Below, piece after piece: positions 11,791-22,845 of a stretch of DNA of 64,000 nt. This stretch comes from Microvelia longipes (lineage: Eukaryota > Arthropoda > Insecta > Hemiptera > Veliidae). The DNA lies in the NCBI GenBank assembly GCA_018340805.1, contig JACMZG010000008.1:80601542-80665541 (forward strand), read 5' to 3'. Both the position numbers and the translations under genes were made by a program. The notes beneath the pieces are model-generated. The model saw only the letters and a program-made list of their open reading frames with translations. It was not told the DNA's origin and did no database searches. Numbering within the stretch: position 1 is the stretch's first letter; each line of letters begins with the position of its first letter.

Positions 11791-12639
11791 TTTGAATGTT
11801 TTTATCTTATGACTTGAATTTTAAAGTATGAACATTTTTTAAAAAAGCATCAATTTCTATTATTAAAGCTCTTATTTCAAGAGCTGTAATATTATAGAAT
11901 CTTTGTAATTTTTTTTTTATCAAATTAAAATTTTATTTTCAAACAGTTAATTTTTCATGAGCTGTCGTAGAGGGATTAATTAAGCAAATGAAAGGTTGCT
12001 TTATGGTGAGTAATAGGATTGACGTTAAGGTGGATAATCCGGCTAACAATGTGTTAAGGAAAGAGGATTACAGGGCCAACTTTCCCAAGAGGAAAGCACT
12101 TTCCTTAAAGAAAACTTAGATAAGAGGTAATTTTATTGCTGGCTGTAAAATCTTAAATTAAACATTTTCGGTTTTGTATTTAATTGTTACTCTTATATTT
12201 TCTTAATTACTTAGGTTTTAATTACTTGTAAGTTTGCTTTGTTATGTGTGTAATTGTTAGTTGTACCACATGTTCATCTTAAAGCATCAAACAGAACTGC
12301 TATATTTTATAGACTTAATTTTTAGACTAACCTTTGTCTTTTAAATTAGAGTAACCAATAATAAATTTTAATTCCACTGTGCAAAACACTTCAATTTTTG
12401 AAAATTTATTTTACGTTCCTACATATACTTTTTAAAGGTTACTACTAAACAAGTTAAACAATGATTTTTAAAATAAAATAATACAATAAAGTGTATGAAA
12501 AATAAATATATAATAATAATTAAATGACTTCAACGTCTGGAGAAAAAAACTTGTATGGAATAAATGGCTAAACAGCTTAGCATTTAGTAGGTAGGTTGCC
12601 TAGTAGCTTAGTAGGGATAAAAAGCTATTTTTCCCCTAG
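11791..12639. other. AT-rich DNA with one short mixed-codon frame
   Basis: From 11961 to 12119 a 53-codon frame without a stop reads through VDNPANNVLRKEDYRANF and has a less AT-driven amino-acid mix than its neighbours. It is too short and unmatched to call a gene. Confidence 0.25.
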
Positions 12640-12750
12640 CATTAATTACCTTCCTCGGCATTGCCTTAGAAGTTAATAGTCATAATTCTCGGCTTCGCCT
12701 CGGGAGTTTGATGCTTTGGTTTCTTCGGCTTTCGCCTTAGGAACCAACTA
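12640..12750. repeat. Degenerate short tandem repeat
   Basis: Three loosely similar units centred on CCTCGGCATTGCC, CTCGGCTTCGCCTCGG and TTCGGCTTTCGCC, each followed by an AT-rich spacer. The wording is reminiscent of the 37-bp minisatellite at 47.9 kb. Confidence 0.45.
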
Positions 12751-13134
12751 ACTGATTAGGGAAATAATAGCATTCTTTACTCCCTTGTTGCATAAATAAC
12801 TATTTTCATTTAACTATATATGTATTGCACCCATAAATATATAGTTTCACCAAAAAGTTGTATACTAATTTTGACTACTTGCTCTTTATATTTAATGCTA
12901 TGTGACAATGGGTCTTTAAAATTTCTCGATTGTTAAAAATTTCTTTAAAATTGTTTAACGACTCATCAAAATAGGTAATAAAAATAAGGTAAAAAATAGG
13001 TAAAAGTCTTAAATATCTTCCAGTCAGCACAAATACACATGATGTATACTTTTTTTCCTTATTTTCATTTCTTTTTTGCGTTACTACAACGAGAGTTATG
13101 CGTGACACGTACTCACACACACAAAGAGACATAC

Positions 13135-13270
13135 ATCATGATGAAAACCACTCAGGACATTATAGAAGTACTTCAAACGGATAATTATAATAATATTTCG
13201 ATTTCGGATTTTTCAGGTGAACACAATGCTTTTCTATACACCTCCGGTAGCAGGTAGGGAAAAGTAAAAC
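13135..13270 (-). repeat. R1 dispersed repeat, 5' fragment, reversed
   Basis: GAAAACCACTCAGGAC, GATTTCGGATTTTTCAGGT and AGGGAAAAGT are the reverse complement of R1 blocks. The small open frames over it on both strands are shadows of the repeat. Confidence 0.7.
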
Positions 13271-13634
13271 AGATAACAAGAATGTTTTTAAAGATAAAAA
13301 CATCAAATGTATTTTTATTAAGTCCAAACAGAAGTAAGTTTTGCTACTTTTTCCGAAACTGTATTTTATCATTTCCAAAACAAGTATATCTTCTTACCAA
13401 GAGTAAATATTCTTAAAAAAGAGACGTTTATGAGTTTTTATTTTCTTTAAATTTACAGTTTTCGCAATTTTTATTTGACTTCTAGGGAAAGTGGATATTT
13501 CTGTGTAAAGTATATTTTACCTTATTTTTATGATACTTAAGTTCTTAATGTTGTATAAGTTTTAAAATTTTTAAGAAGTTGAAAAACTTAGCAACTCACT
13601 AAATCTTTATTAGTGACCGTATTTTAAGCAATAC

Positions 13635-13690
13635 TTTTAGCGAATTTTCTTTAAAAAAAATTTCGCTTATGAGGTGGTTAGCATGCGTAA
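13635..13690 (+). repeat. GCTTATGAGG family fragment with palindromic lead
   Basis: TTAGCGAATTTTCTTTAAA and AAATTTCGCTTATGAGGTGG form an imperfect palindrome followed by the family core. See also 3.36, 28.65, 35.83, 43.96 and 58.75 kb. Confidence 0.6.
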
Positions 13691-13989
13691 TTGAAAAAAA
13701 TTAGCCTGTTTCGATTTAAAACATTTTCTTTCTATTTTACTAAAATATATATTTGTGTCTAATTAAAATGGATATTTAAGTTTCATAAGACCTATAATTA
13801 TTCACGCATTTTATACACTGGAATAAATTGAGTGTAAATTGTCAAAATTGTGAAGTTCACATTGTCAAAGGAGGTAAGTCTCTCCTCGCATTTTTCTGTA
13901 TAGCAAAACCAGATTATGGTTAAATTGTGCTCTAAGTAAAGTTTACCTCGAACGACTAAATTATTGCTTTGTGGTGATTGCAGTATAAT

Positions 13990-14570
13990 CCGTTTTGAAC
14001 CTATAGTCGTTTTACTGCGAGTGAATTACATTTTTATAAGTCTGTTTGAAACTAATAGAAGATTTACTGTGGGTTTATATCATTTATATGTCTGTTTGAA
14101 ACTAGTCGAAGACTTATTAAAATAAGTATTTTATTACTATTTATCACTATTTACATTATTACTGTTTAAGACCTAATGTGGGTTTATACTATTTGTATAA
14201 GTCTGTCTAAAACTAATTAAAGACTTACTGGGTGGTTATACTTTGAGTTATATTTGTATAACTCTGTTTGTGGCTATTAGCAGATTTACTTTATGTTTAT
14301 ACTATTTGTATAAGTCTGTTTAAAACTAATAGCAGACTTACTTTATGTTTATACTATTTGTATAAGTCTGTCTAAAACTAATAAAAGACTTACTGGGTGT
14401 TTATACCATTTGTATAACTCTGAAGCTAATAGGATACTTACTTTTGGGTTTATACCATTAATAAGCGTCTGTTTGAAACTAATAAAAGAGTTACTGTAAG
14501 TTTATACAATATTTTTAAGTTAGTTTTAACCTAAAGTCAACTTACTAAAGGGTGTTTACCATTTTCATGG
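13990..14570 (+). repeat. Degenerate 52-bp minisatellite, about 10 units
   Basis: Repeated words are ATAAGTCTGTTT, AAACTAATAGCAGA and CTTACT..GTTTATAC. The cleanest adjacent pair starts at 14296 and 14348, giving a 52-bp period. Other units are diverged and vary in length. No reading frame is kept. Confidence 0.85.
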
Positions 14571-15339
14571 TTTTGTTTTTAAATTTTTATCGTTTTCGCA
14601 CCTAATGTGCGATGTTACACTACGATGAAAAGCTGCTGAACCGAAGTCAAGCTTTTGTTTCGATGTTTTAAAAAATTAAACTATAGGGCGCAGTATAAAG
14701 GCAGTATAAAGGCAGTTAGTATAAAGGCAGAAAATATTCTTTGAACTCCGTAACCAAGGAAAATGTTCAACTTTACCATTCATATTTTTTCTTTTAACAC
14801 CTTCTTACAACACTGGTTATTTCACTATCAACTGAAAAACTAAAAAGAAAAAAAGGTAAATAATGTCTGGGGGTAAAGAAAATACAATTTTCTCTGCTTT
14901 CTATTAAGGGTTTGCGGAGGCGGTGTAGGGGAGCGGTGAAGGTGCTGAAAAACCTAGGTTATTTGCTATTTTGTTAAGGTCGGTCCTAATATAAAAGGAG
15001 TCCCTATTTTTCCTTTGGTGTTTTTGAGATTATTCCCCTTCACACTAAACTATTGTTGTTTTCACTTCTTTTAGTCTAACTTTTATCTTTTGCTTTCCTT
15101 AAATCCTTATAACCATTATTACATGTATTATCTTAGATTCCCTAAATTTTAGTTTATTTATGATTCACAAAATATTCTTATTTATTTAGATTCTGACTTT
15201 CTTTTTATTTAAATTTCGATAAAACCGTTTTCTTTTTTGCGAAATCTTGCTGTAATATCCCTTTGCTGTTTAAAAATGCTGCCCCCAATCGCAGAATGTT
15301 CTGGAATGTCCATTAAAATCTTTGGGCAATGGAATTTGT
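14571..15339. other. AT-rich DNA with a small tandem run
   Basis: At 14690-14730 CAGTATAAAGG is repeated three times. Nothing else is recognised. The 14.9 kb stretch is purine-rich but not coding. Confidence 0.5.
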
Positions 15340-16200
15340 TTCTTTATACAGTAGGTATATAGAAAAAGAATTGTTCGCTCTTGAAGTCTGAAACCAGGGT
15401 TTTACTTAGTACATCCGTTTCCAGATGATTTTAGGAACCTCTTGAGAAGGTTTACTTAGTTGTTAGTGTTTATGTGTGTGTCTGCTATTATCGTAACTCT
15501 TAGTGTGTTCATGCTTGAAAGTTTAAACTTGGTACAAAAATTAACATTACAATATATAATAATTGTATAATCTTGATTTTTTCTTCAGATGTCGAATTTA
15601 GCTTGCTTGTAGTTCTACATAACACCAAAAAATATGCCTAGATTTATTTCATTATCTTAACTTCAGTTTTTATTATATGACTTTTATATATTTTTGAAAC
15701 CCCGAAAAAATCAGCCCATTTTTTATGTTTGTGGGGTTAGGCCCTAATAATGATCAAGAGATCGAAAGCTGGCTCTATTTGCAATAATAAGCGTTTTGTG
15801 GAGAGACTTCAGTGTTTTTTCAGCTATATATACTGACTCCACTGCTCAGTTTTATTTTCAAGAAAACACTCAATTAAGTTGACATTTGGTAAATCTGTGC
15901 TTTATTATGTAACACACAAGTATACACAGTTTCATTTTAATGCGGGTATTATATCTACAGTTTTGTCAAGGAGAATCGAGTGTGGTCAGTAAGCGTATGG
16001 GTGACCACTGAGATTAAAACTTATCTTCCTTGTCACAAGACGAGAAAAGTGAAATAGAAGATGTTCACTGTCATAAAATAGACATTTTTCATATTCCCAA
16101 GAAGAGGGAAGCGAGTCCAAATGTGTGAGAATAAGCGTAGCGAATCCGATAAGGTAAAAAAAAGTTCTGAGGTACCCCGTACCCGACTTTCCTTTGCTAA
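15340..16200 (+). repeat. R1 dispersed repeat carrying a 5S-like box
   Basis: The 5' half (15340-15690) has GTCTGAAACCAGGGTTTTA, TGTGTGTCTGCTATTATCG and AAACTTGGTACAAAAATTAA. After about 150 unrelated bases the 3' half resumes (AATTAAGTTGACATTTGGTA, ACACAGTTTCATTT). It includes a 5S-rRNA-like box at 15963-16010 (GTGGTCAGT, ATGGGTGACCACTG) and ends in GAGGTACCCCGTACCCGA near 16170-16187. The minus-strand 77-codon frame over it is a shadow. Confidence 0.7.
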
Positions 16201-17149
16201 GCAGAATAATAAAATTAGAAGATTACAGAAATTCACCGGGTATACAAATTTATAATGAGTTCCCAATATAAGAAATCATTAGATTCTAAATTATTCCAAA
16301 AGAAGTAAAGGATTCTCTGTGTTCCTTTCTTCAATGGAGGAATTCAAAATTTATAACGTTCAGTTTTGTCGGTAAATATTTTTGTATTGACTAATTCTCC
16401 TAACTACATTTTTCTTTTAGAATAATGGTATTAATTTGTTTAAGCCCTATATTCCTATTATTTCTTCCTTTATCTTTCTTCATTATTTTATTTTGGTTTC
16501 ATGTTTGCTAAAATATTGTGCGGAATCTTCTCTTCAAATTTCTTATCCGGTTAATTTTGCTACCTTTTAAATTAGATTTTTTCCCTCTTGTTGGAAGTGT
16601 TAAAAAACCTTACTTTTTTCCCTTGAGACTTTCAGATCCTGTCGATTAATTAAAGTTACTCGGTTGCCATGGCTCTACTCATCCTTGTAGGGATGAAGGC
16701 TTGAGAATGAAAAGACTTGGAATGAAAACGTTCTAGGTGAAGGCTTAGGTAACAAATTGGAGGGTGAAAGACTTGGAAAAACTTCCCTACTGCAGACAGA
16801 TGCATAAGACATCTTTTAGCCCTAAAAATAACTTTCTGGAAAATATCTACATAATAACTTGAATTTATTAAAAAAAACTTTAGTTTGGAACTTATCTTTA
16901 TTCACTTAAGAGACTTGTAGCTTAAAAAACTTCTGGGTGAATATGAAAACTCAATATGGATACTGAATACACTACGAACAGGTTTCGGCATTGTTGCTTC
17001 CAGAAGAGCAAGTTGGCACTGGTTATGTATTTTGATTGATTGGTTTTAGAAATAATCAAACCGATTTTGGTTTAGTTTGTCTAAACTTTTGGTTTAGTTT
17101 GGCGAAAAGCCAAGTTAGACTAGTTCCTTACAGGTAAGTTTTTCTGAAC
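16201..17149. other. AT-rich DNA, weak internal repetition only
   Basis: Around 16690-16790 GAAGGCTT and AGACTTGGAA recur two or three times. This is too loose to call an array. No gene. Confidence 0.4.
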
Positions 17150-17680
17150 CCGTCACGCTCTACGTCCAGTAACTTGAAATAAAATTCTGGTGCGGTGGTC
17201 CGCATGTCGGGCGAATTTCTTTTGGATGCGTGTTTCCGTACTTTTTACATTATATAAGTTTACAACTACTAAATAAATAATTCCGGCGCGGTGGTCCGCT
17301 GTCGGGTGAATTTCATTTAGACTGCGTGTTTCCGTGCTAAACAATCCATTTTGGCTTATGCAAGAACCATATCTATAGCGTGGTTCAGGTTCATGCTTTA
17401 GAACCTAAGCAGTTACTCAATTGTCAAGCACTGCTCGTAACTCATTTTGTCTGTATTTTCCAAAGGAAATGCGCAGTTGTTCTGCAACTGCGTGATTACT
17501 TCACGTTGTACTTCTAAAATAAGAAGTACGCACTATTATTTGCATTAGTTTAAAGCTTGGTTACTTATCTTTAAGCTTAGTCTGTTATCTTTAAAGGTTT
17601 TAGCGCATTTCCTTTGTTCGAATTCCGCCATGACGCCTATCTTATTAGGCGAATTTCCAAAGGAAATACGCTAAAAAGTT
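17150..17680 (+). repeat. Rearranged copy of the 60.8-61.5 kb long inverted-repeat element
   Basis: Carries two tandem 90-bp GCGGTGGTCCG units and then the stretch from GCAAGAACC through GTCAAGCACTGCTCGTAAC to CCAAAGGAAATGCGC, all matching the left arm at 60813-61098. The central spacer (17510-17610) matches the 61.1-61.2 kb spacer in inverted orientation. The second long arm is missing; only TTAGCGCATTTCCTTTG remains. It also has two perfect small hairpins, GCAGTTG/CAACTGC near 17473-17491 and GTACTTCT/AGAAGTAC at 17508-17529. Confidence 0.85.
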
Positions 17681-18989
17681 TTGTGTAATAAAAATAGAGG
17701 GACAAGATGTCACAATGTCAGGAGATAAAGAATCAAATAAAATTGAGATAGTTACAAGCTCGATGCACAGGTTCGTTAAAAATATTCCAGTTTTAGTGTT
17801 TTGTGTTGAATTACATCTCGATGTTCTGAACCCCTGTAGATGTTTCCTATACTGTTGAAACAATACGTCGGTAACGTTCATTGCAAATGTGCTGAAACCT
17901 TTCAGTGATAACCTTTAACTAAAATAATGATGACCATTGGTTGTATTACCTATGGAATAAGTATGATAGTCCAAGAGCCCATGACAAAAATCGTGAGTTA
18001 GAGGACCCAAAGGTTTGACCCCTTGAATTGACCATACTTTATGGTCTAAATTTGGACTTAACTAGTCTGCCGCCACAGATTGGAGCTATAACGAGCTATA
18101 GAATTTTTCACAGATTAAATTTTTCAATGATTAATATTGACTGATGAGTCCCTTAGTAAAACCTTGTTATTCAATTCTGCGTGGTGTGCATATTTTAGTG
18201 TAGTTAGTCTGCCACCTGTTGAATTGACATATGAGCAACAAATAGTAAACCTACTGCACAAATTATAAATCATAAACCGGAAATTTTAGCAAGAAATAGA
18301 TTGCTAAGCTGGAAAACAATAATTTTAAAGTAGATTCGCTCAGCATGTGGACCTCTACGCCAGAATTTTTAATCTTCAAACTTAAAATCGATTGTACTGA
18401 TGCGTAAATAAGTTTTATTATAAAAATATTCCATTGTATGCGAACAAAGCATGTGTGTATTGGTGTGGGTAATGCTCGAGTGCGTACGTGTGTGTGAAAA
18501 CGAACGCATATGAGAAGTTATTTTGGGAATTTAATAATGCTAACCTTTTTATCTTGGAAGCATTTATATTTTTTTAATATAAATATAAAGCTAGAAGAAC
18601 TGTCTATATGTGACATACTTTTTATTATTTATTTTTCCGAATTCTTCAACCCGTTGTAAATTCAAATAAAAGAATCTGAAATTTTCAATTTTTCACTTAT
18701 TTGTTTAAATTAATTTATTTTTTATTTATTCTTAAAATGAAATTGAAATTCAGTTCCAAGAAAATACATTTCATTTATCACATTTCGATTAAATTTTAAT
18801 TTTTTTTACTATTATTATTTTCAAAATGTTGAGAACAATTTTGTAGAATTGTTTGTATTGTTACTTAATTTAAAATATATTTTATTTTTTGACTTATTTT
18901 TGAACAAAATGGTCTGTCCCAACCTGTTCCAGCTTTTAGAAGTGAGTAAGAGCCATAGGTTTTTACTCAAGAACTTGAGAAAACATTAT
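17681..18989. other. Mostly unrecognised AT-rich DNA
   Basis: The word TTAGTCTGCC occurs twice (near 18060 and 18205). The frames at 17645 (-) and 18849 (+) show no family resemblance. One hammerhead-like fragment is listed separately. Confidence 0.4.
18141..18163 (+). other. Hammerhead-like half motif
   Basis: CTGATGAGTCCC is the classic 5' core and stem-II start of hammerhead ribozymes. The expected GGGACGAAAC is reduced to GTAAAAC, so stem II cannot form and this copy would be inactive. A 12-base match may be chance. Confidence 0.25.
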
Positions 18990-19150
18990 GTTAAACAAAT
19001 AATTAAAGAAAAGTCTACAATACAGAACTTTATTGACAAAGCACATTTAACCTAACTTGAGGCCGTCACTAATGCAAAACTTATGAAACATGTTACAATG
19101 GAATAAAGAAAAAAGTTTATTAACAATAAACATATAAACAGTAAAACTTT
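18990..19150 (+). repeat. Partial copy of the 38.3-38.7 kb TIR element
   Basis: AGAACTTTATTGACAAAGC, TTTAACCTAACTTGAGG and the ATGCAAAAC/AACA-rich continuation match 38360-38470 in order. The opposite arm is not seen. Confidence 0.65.
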
Positions 19151-19263
19151 TAAAATACATCGGAAGAAAAATAAATAGGTAAATTAATAAATAAGAAATA
19201 AAATAAATCATATGTAGTTATAATAATTTATAAGAAATTATATACTGCGTAGGCTTCCGCGGT

Positions 19264-19440
19264 TATTGTCATGAAGATTTAGGTCTTCCGGTGGTGACCG
19301 CGTCAATGTAGATGAAGAATCCGACGTTTCGCTTCCACTGTGGGAGGCATCTTCAGGGATCTAGGACATCATGGATAGAAACACAATGCTCTAAAAAGCT
19401 GAACTGAAGATGGGGAAAATAGAGGCCCTGACCTGTCTCT
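19264..19440 (-). repeat. Dispersed repeat with a hammerhead-like core
   Basis: Shares GACCGCGTCAATG, AATCCGACGTTTCGCTTCC and CACTGTGGGAGGCAT with 29.77-30.07 kb. On the minus strand the order is CTGAAGA (19350-19356), a short stem with a 6-nt loop and one mismatch, then GAAAC (19326-19330). This is the CTGANGA...GAAA arrangement of a hammerhead catalytic core. Hammerheads are known in Penelope-like retroelements; membership of that group is inference. No protein remains. Confidence 0.6.
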
Positions 19441-19510
19441 GAACTTGCCTTCGAAGACTTAGTCAATATAAAGTTAGACAGTCTATTTTTAAGTTTGGTT
19501 TTTCATCAGA

Positions 19511-20439
19511 AAGTCTAATGTTCTTCGAATAAATCACTTTTAAAATTCGCTTGGGTTATTTTTTGCATTAATAATTGAATTTTAATAATTATTATTTTTT
19601 GATAAATATTTTATTTTAAATTAATTATTTAATTGAAATTTGTTTATTAATATTATTGTACATTTATAAATACTGCTTTCCCTGCAAATTGTCTAATAGA
19701 CAATGTCTATCTAATAGTTTACAGGAAATATTCCTTTTTTATGTATTTTTATCAGGTTTTAGTTGCATTTACCCCCCCCCCCTCTCCCAATTCCCAACTT
19801 CAATAGCTCATACTTCCCTTGGAACTTTGCTGAAATAATTTAAATCTGGTTTTTGCAGTCTTAAACCTTGATTGCCTTATTTGTAAATATTTTTAAGATG
19901 GAAGTTGGAATCAAAAAGGGCCCTCTTCTCTTTCAATGATATTTGTCCCTAAAAATAGAATAAAGAGGAAGTAGAATAAGAAGAAGGGCTGTGTTTCTTA
20001 ACTAGTCCCTATTGTTGCTGGAGATATCGTCGGTTCTACTTCCAGCCTTTATTCCAAGCCTTGTTTCAAATCTCTCTTCCTTTAGACTTGTTTTCCCGAG
20101 GAAATTTATCTGAGTTTACAATGTTACTTCATTTTCTTTGAGTTTCCCTTCATTTAGTTGTGTATTGTTTTGAACTTCTTAGAGTTTTCTTCTTTCTAAA
20201 ATAAGTACTTAGTCATTTATTTTGAGATTGATACGTACAATGTACTTTCCTTATGTTCTCTTCATCATTCAAATTTTACATGTCTTTTCTTTTTCATGTT
20301 TTTTTCATTATTAAGATTTCATTATTATAAGATGTAAATCTAGTTATCTGGCCATCAAATAATATCTATTCATTAGATTTCATCAAATAACAATCTATAT
20401 ATCAGAACCTACACGTTGCAAATGCATGTTGGATAAAGC
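19511..20439. other. AT-rich DNA, nothing recognised
   Basis: A C-run lies at about 19771-19780. The 60-codon frame at 19656 shows no family resemblance. Confidence 0.5.
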
Positions 20440-21170
20440 AAATTTTTACAAACGAAATTCTATACATATTTACGGCCTCCTATAAGTGGTTTTCACAAAG
20501 TTGTCTGTCTGTATGTGTGTGTATGTGTCTGTTACTATCGTAGTTGGTAACAGACGAGATAATAGAGTTGAAACTTGAAAAAAAGATTTAAAACTTTAAA
20601 AAAAACAATCATTTCTTCTAGTTGTGCTATCCCGAAAATATTTTTCTTATTACGTAATAATAAGAGTTTTGAATATTTATGAAACGTGGAATTTGATCGA
20701 TGATTCGAGAGAGATTTGGCACGCATGTAGTCCATGTTAAAGTCTGATATATGTGCCAAGTTTCATCTCATTATTAGCATTAGTTTATTAGTTTTTAATT
20801 ACTTAAATACGTTTTTTAAAAAAAATTAATGTATAATTTTATAGATTTAAAGTTTAATACAAGTGTACACCTTTACTTTAAGCAGTATCGAGCTTGGCCA
20901 ATGCCTGGATGGGTTATAGCTAGGAATGAAATAAATGTACTAACTATCTGTGACGAGCGAAGCGAGAACGAATACGTGTTCCAGTATATATTTGGTGATT
21001 TTCAAATGGATATTGATTTTTATGCTATCTGAAGACGAGCAAAGCGTTGTAGGGAGGATGAGTGTAGGATTTAAATTAATGTTATTATAATTATTAGCGT
21101 TAGTTAATTAATTAACTAATTTGCTGTGATAAGGAAAAGTTCCGAGGTACTCTGTACCCGATTTTTTATG
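20440..21170 (+). repeat. R1 dispersed repeat, near-complete copy with 5S-like box
   Basis: In order: GGTTTTCACAAAGTTGTCTG, GAGTTGAAACTTGA, GAGATTTGGCACGCATGTAG, GTGCCAAGTTTCATCTCATT and ACAAGTGTACACCTTTAC. Next comes the 5S-like box at 20878-20921 (AAGCAGTATCGAGC, GGCCAATGCCTGGATGGG), then GACGAGCGAAGCGAGAACGA, and finally GTTCCGAGGTACTCTGTACC at about 21140. The small frames at 20535 (-) and 20829 (+) are shadows of the repeat. Confidence 0.8.
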
Positions 21171-21890
21171 TTTTTTTATTTTGAATATATGTATACACTT
21201 ATATATTACTACATACAAGGCACAAATGTATTTCGATTTTAGGGAGCTGAAACGTCAAAATTTGATGAAAATGTGGGTGTCAAGTTTTTTCTGCTAATGC
21301 AATTCATCCCCTCCTTTTAGAAAAGAGGGCAAAGAATTAGTTTAGTTTGTACAAAAAAAAAACGTTACTTTTTAACCCATGATTAGGTTAAAACAGTGTA
21401 GCTTATCTTACAAAATTATATTTATGTTGGCTTTAAACATTAATTATTGTAATTATTAAATTTGTTTAATATTTGTCTGTCGTAATTTTAGTATTTACAT
21501 TTTAAAATAGTAGCTAAAATGTTTTAAAACAACATGTCTTTTTTGTATTTTAACCTTATACGAAAATTAATTAATTTTTTATCCCTAATTAAAAAAAAAA
21601 CTAATTAGTTAAACATTTTATAATTAAATTTAATTACATATTAAAAAGGATTAACGTGAATCCATTTAGATTTGCTTTTATAATAAGTAATAATTAAAAT
21701 AGCAGACTTCTTACGTTTTGAACATAAATTTAAAAAAAATTAATATTTAGTTACAGTGTGATAATAATTATATTAAGTTTCATTATGGTTTCTTTAATGT
21801 TTTTAAAGAGCTTTTGATAAAATAGACTGATGCATTTTATTGTATTCATTTGCCCTTTTATGTATAGGGAGTTAGTTGTATAAACATAGA
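21171..21890. other. AT-rich DNA, nothing recognised
   Basis: Long A/T homopolymer-rich stretches. No supported feature. Confidence 0.5.
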
Positions 21891-21963
21891 GCATAGCCCG
21901 GGCTACGAACCCCAGACCTCTAGAGTCGAAATCAAGTGCTTCTACTATCACGGCCATGGAAGC
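21891..21963 (-). pseudogene. tRNA-like sequence (SINE head or tRNA pseudogene)
   Basis: On the minus strand it begins GCTTCCATGGCCGTGATAGT with an A-box-like TGGCC..AGTAGAAGC. It ends in a B-box-like GGGTTCGTAGCC about 72 nt downstream. The acceptor stem does not close properly and the B box is altered, so this is not a functional tRNA. It is probably the head of a tRNA-derived SINE. Confidence 0.5.
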
Positions 21964-22511
21964 ACACTTGTCATTAAAGGGTTTAAACTATAATGACTAA
22001 CTGAAGTTAGCAATGGCTTATCACTGGAAATTACCAAGTTTAATGAGGAGTGTAATATATTCCCCGGTATTTCCCACTATTACCCCCTATTATACTTTTT
22101 TCCAAGTGAAAATTCCTTTCTAAACTCGGAGATTCTGGAGAAAAGTTTTTTATTTCACAGTCAATTTGTCAGGGTCTTATCAAGTCGGAGCGTTTCTGCT
22201 ACCTCGAGTAATCAATCAGTCTCACCCTAACTCATCAACCCCCGCCATGTTGAACCCATCTCGGCTAAAACTTTTGATAAGAAGTTATTTTGACCCGTTA
22301 CCCTGAGATTATCCTTGGGGTTTTTGTTGAAGATCCCTTTTCCTAATGATTTTAGAGTTTAAGACTTGAACTATTTGAGAATCTCAGCTTAGTGGTTTTA
22401 CCTATTTTACTCTTTTGTCCTATATATCTATATAGCTATATATAGGGAAAGTATTTTGTTATGCTTTAATTATCCGAATCTGAGATTTTAACTTAAGTAT
22501 AAGCTGTCTGA

Positions 22512-22612
22512 GGTGTTTTAAGATATCAGAGTGGTTTTAAATAAACTGGTCTGTCTGCATGTTTTTACTTGTCCTCTTTTATACCGTACGTATATACAGG
22601 AAAATAATTCTG
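22512..22612 (+). repeat. R1 5' segment, first of two flanking copies
   Basis: AGATATCAGAGTGG, GTCTGTCTGCATGTTTT and TATACCGTACGTATA are repeated at 22846-22945 on the far side of a 233-bp insert. This is either a local duplication or two independent R1 5' ends. Confidence 0.75.
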
Positions 22613-22845
22613 CTGCCTCCGTGGTCGAGGTCGTTGGAGCGTTAGTCATTACACTGACATATGACACCACGGAGGGCTTAGGGTTAGTTAATATAAGATT
22701 ATTTTTCAAATAAATTGTCGCCAACTTTAGATTACACTTAGAGCGTAATGGTTGCCACCTAAGGTGGTTCCCGCATTTGTTATCCCTAATGGGCCGCAAG
22801 GCTCTACTCTAGCATTATTAATATTATTATTATTATTAAGGTATT
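22613..22845 (+). repeat. SINE-like element ending in (TTA)n
   Basis: Starts CTGCCTCCGTGGTCGAGG with an A-box-like GTCGTTGGAGC; CCTCCGTGGT also pairs with ACCACGGAGG about 60 bases on. The B-box region (GGGTTAGTTAATAT) has decayed. The 3' part, GCGTAATGGTTGCCACC...GTGGTTCCCGCAT...GGGCCGCAAGGCT, recurs at 25061-25131. It ends in (ATT)n at about 22817-22840. No protein is encoded. Confidence 0.6.

Noticed and set aside
11961..12119. 53-codon frame as a small gene
   Set aside because: Short, no match, no promoter or start context; residue mix alone is not enough.
21891..21963. Functional tRNA gene
   Set aside because: A and B boxes are present but the B box is altered and the acceptor and other stems do not close.
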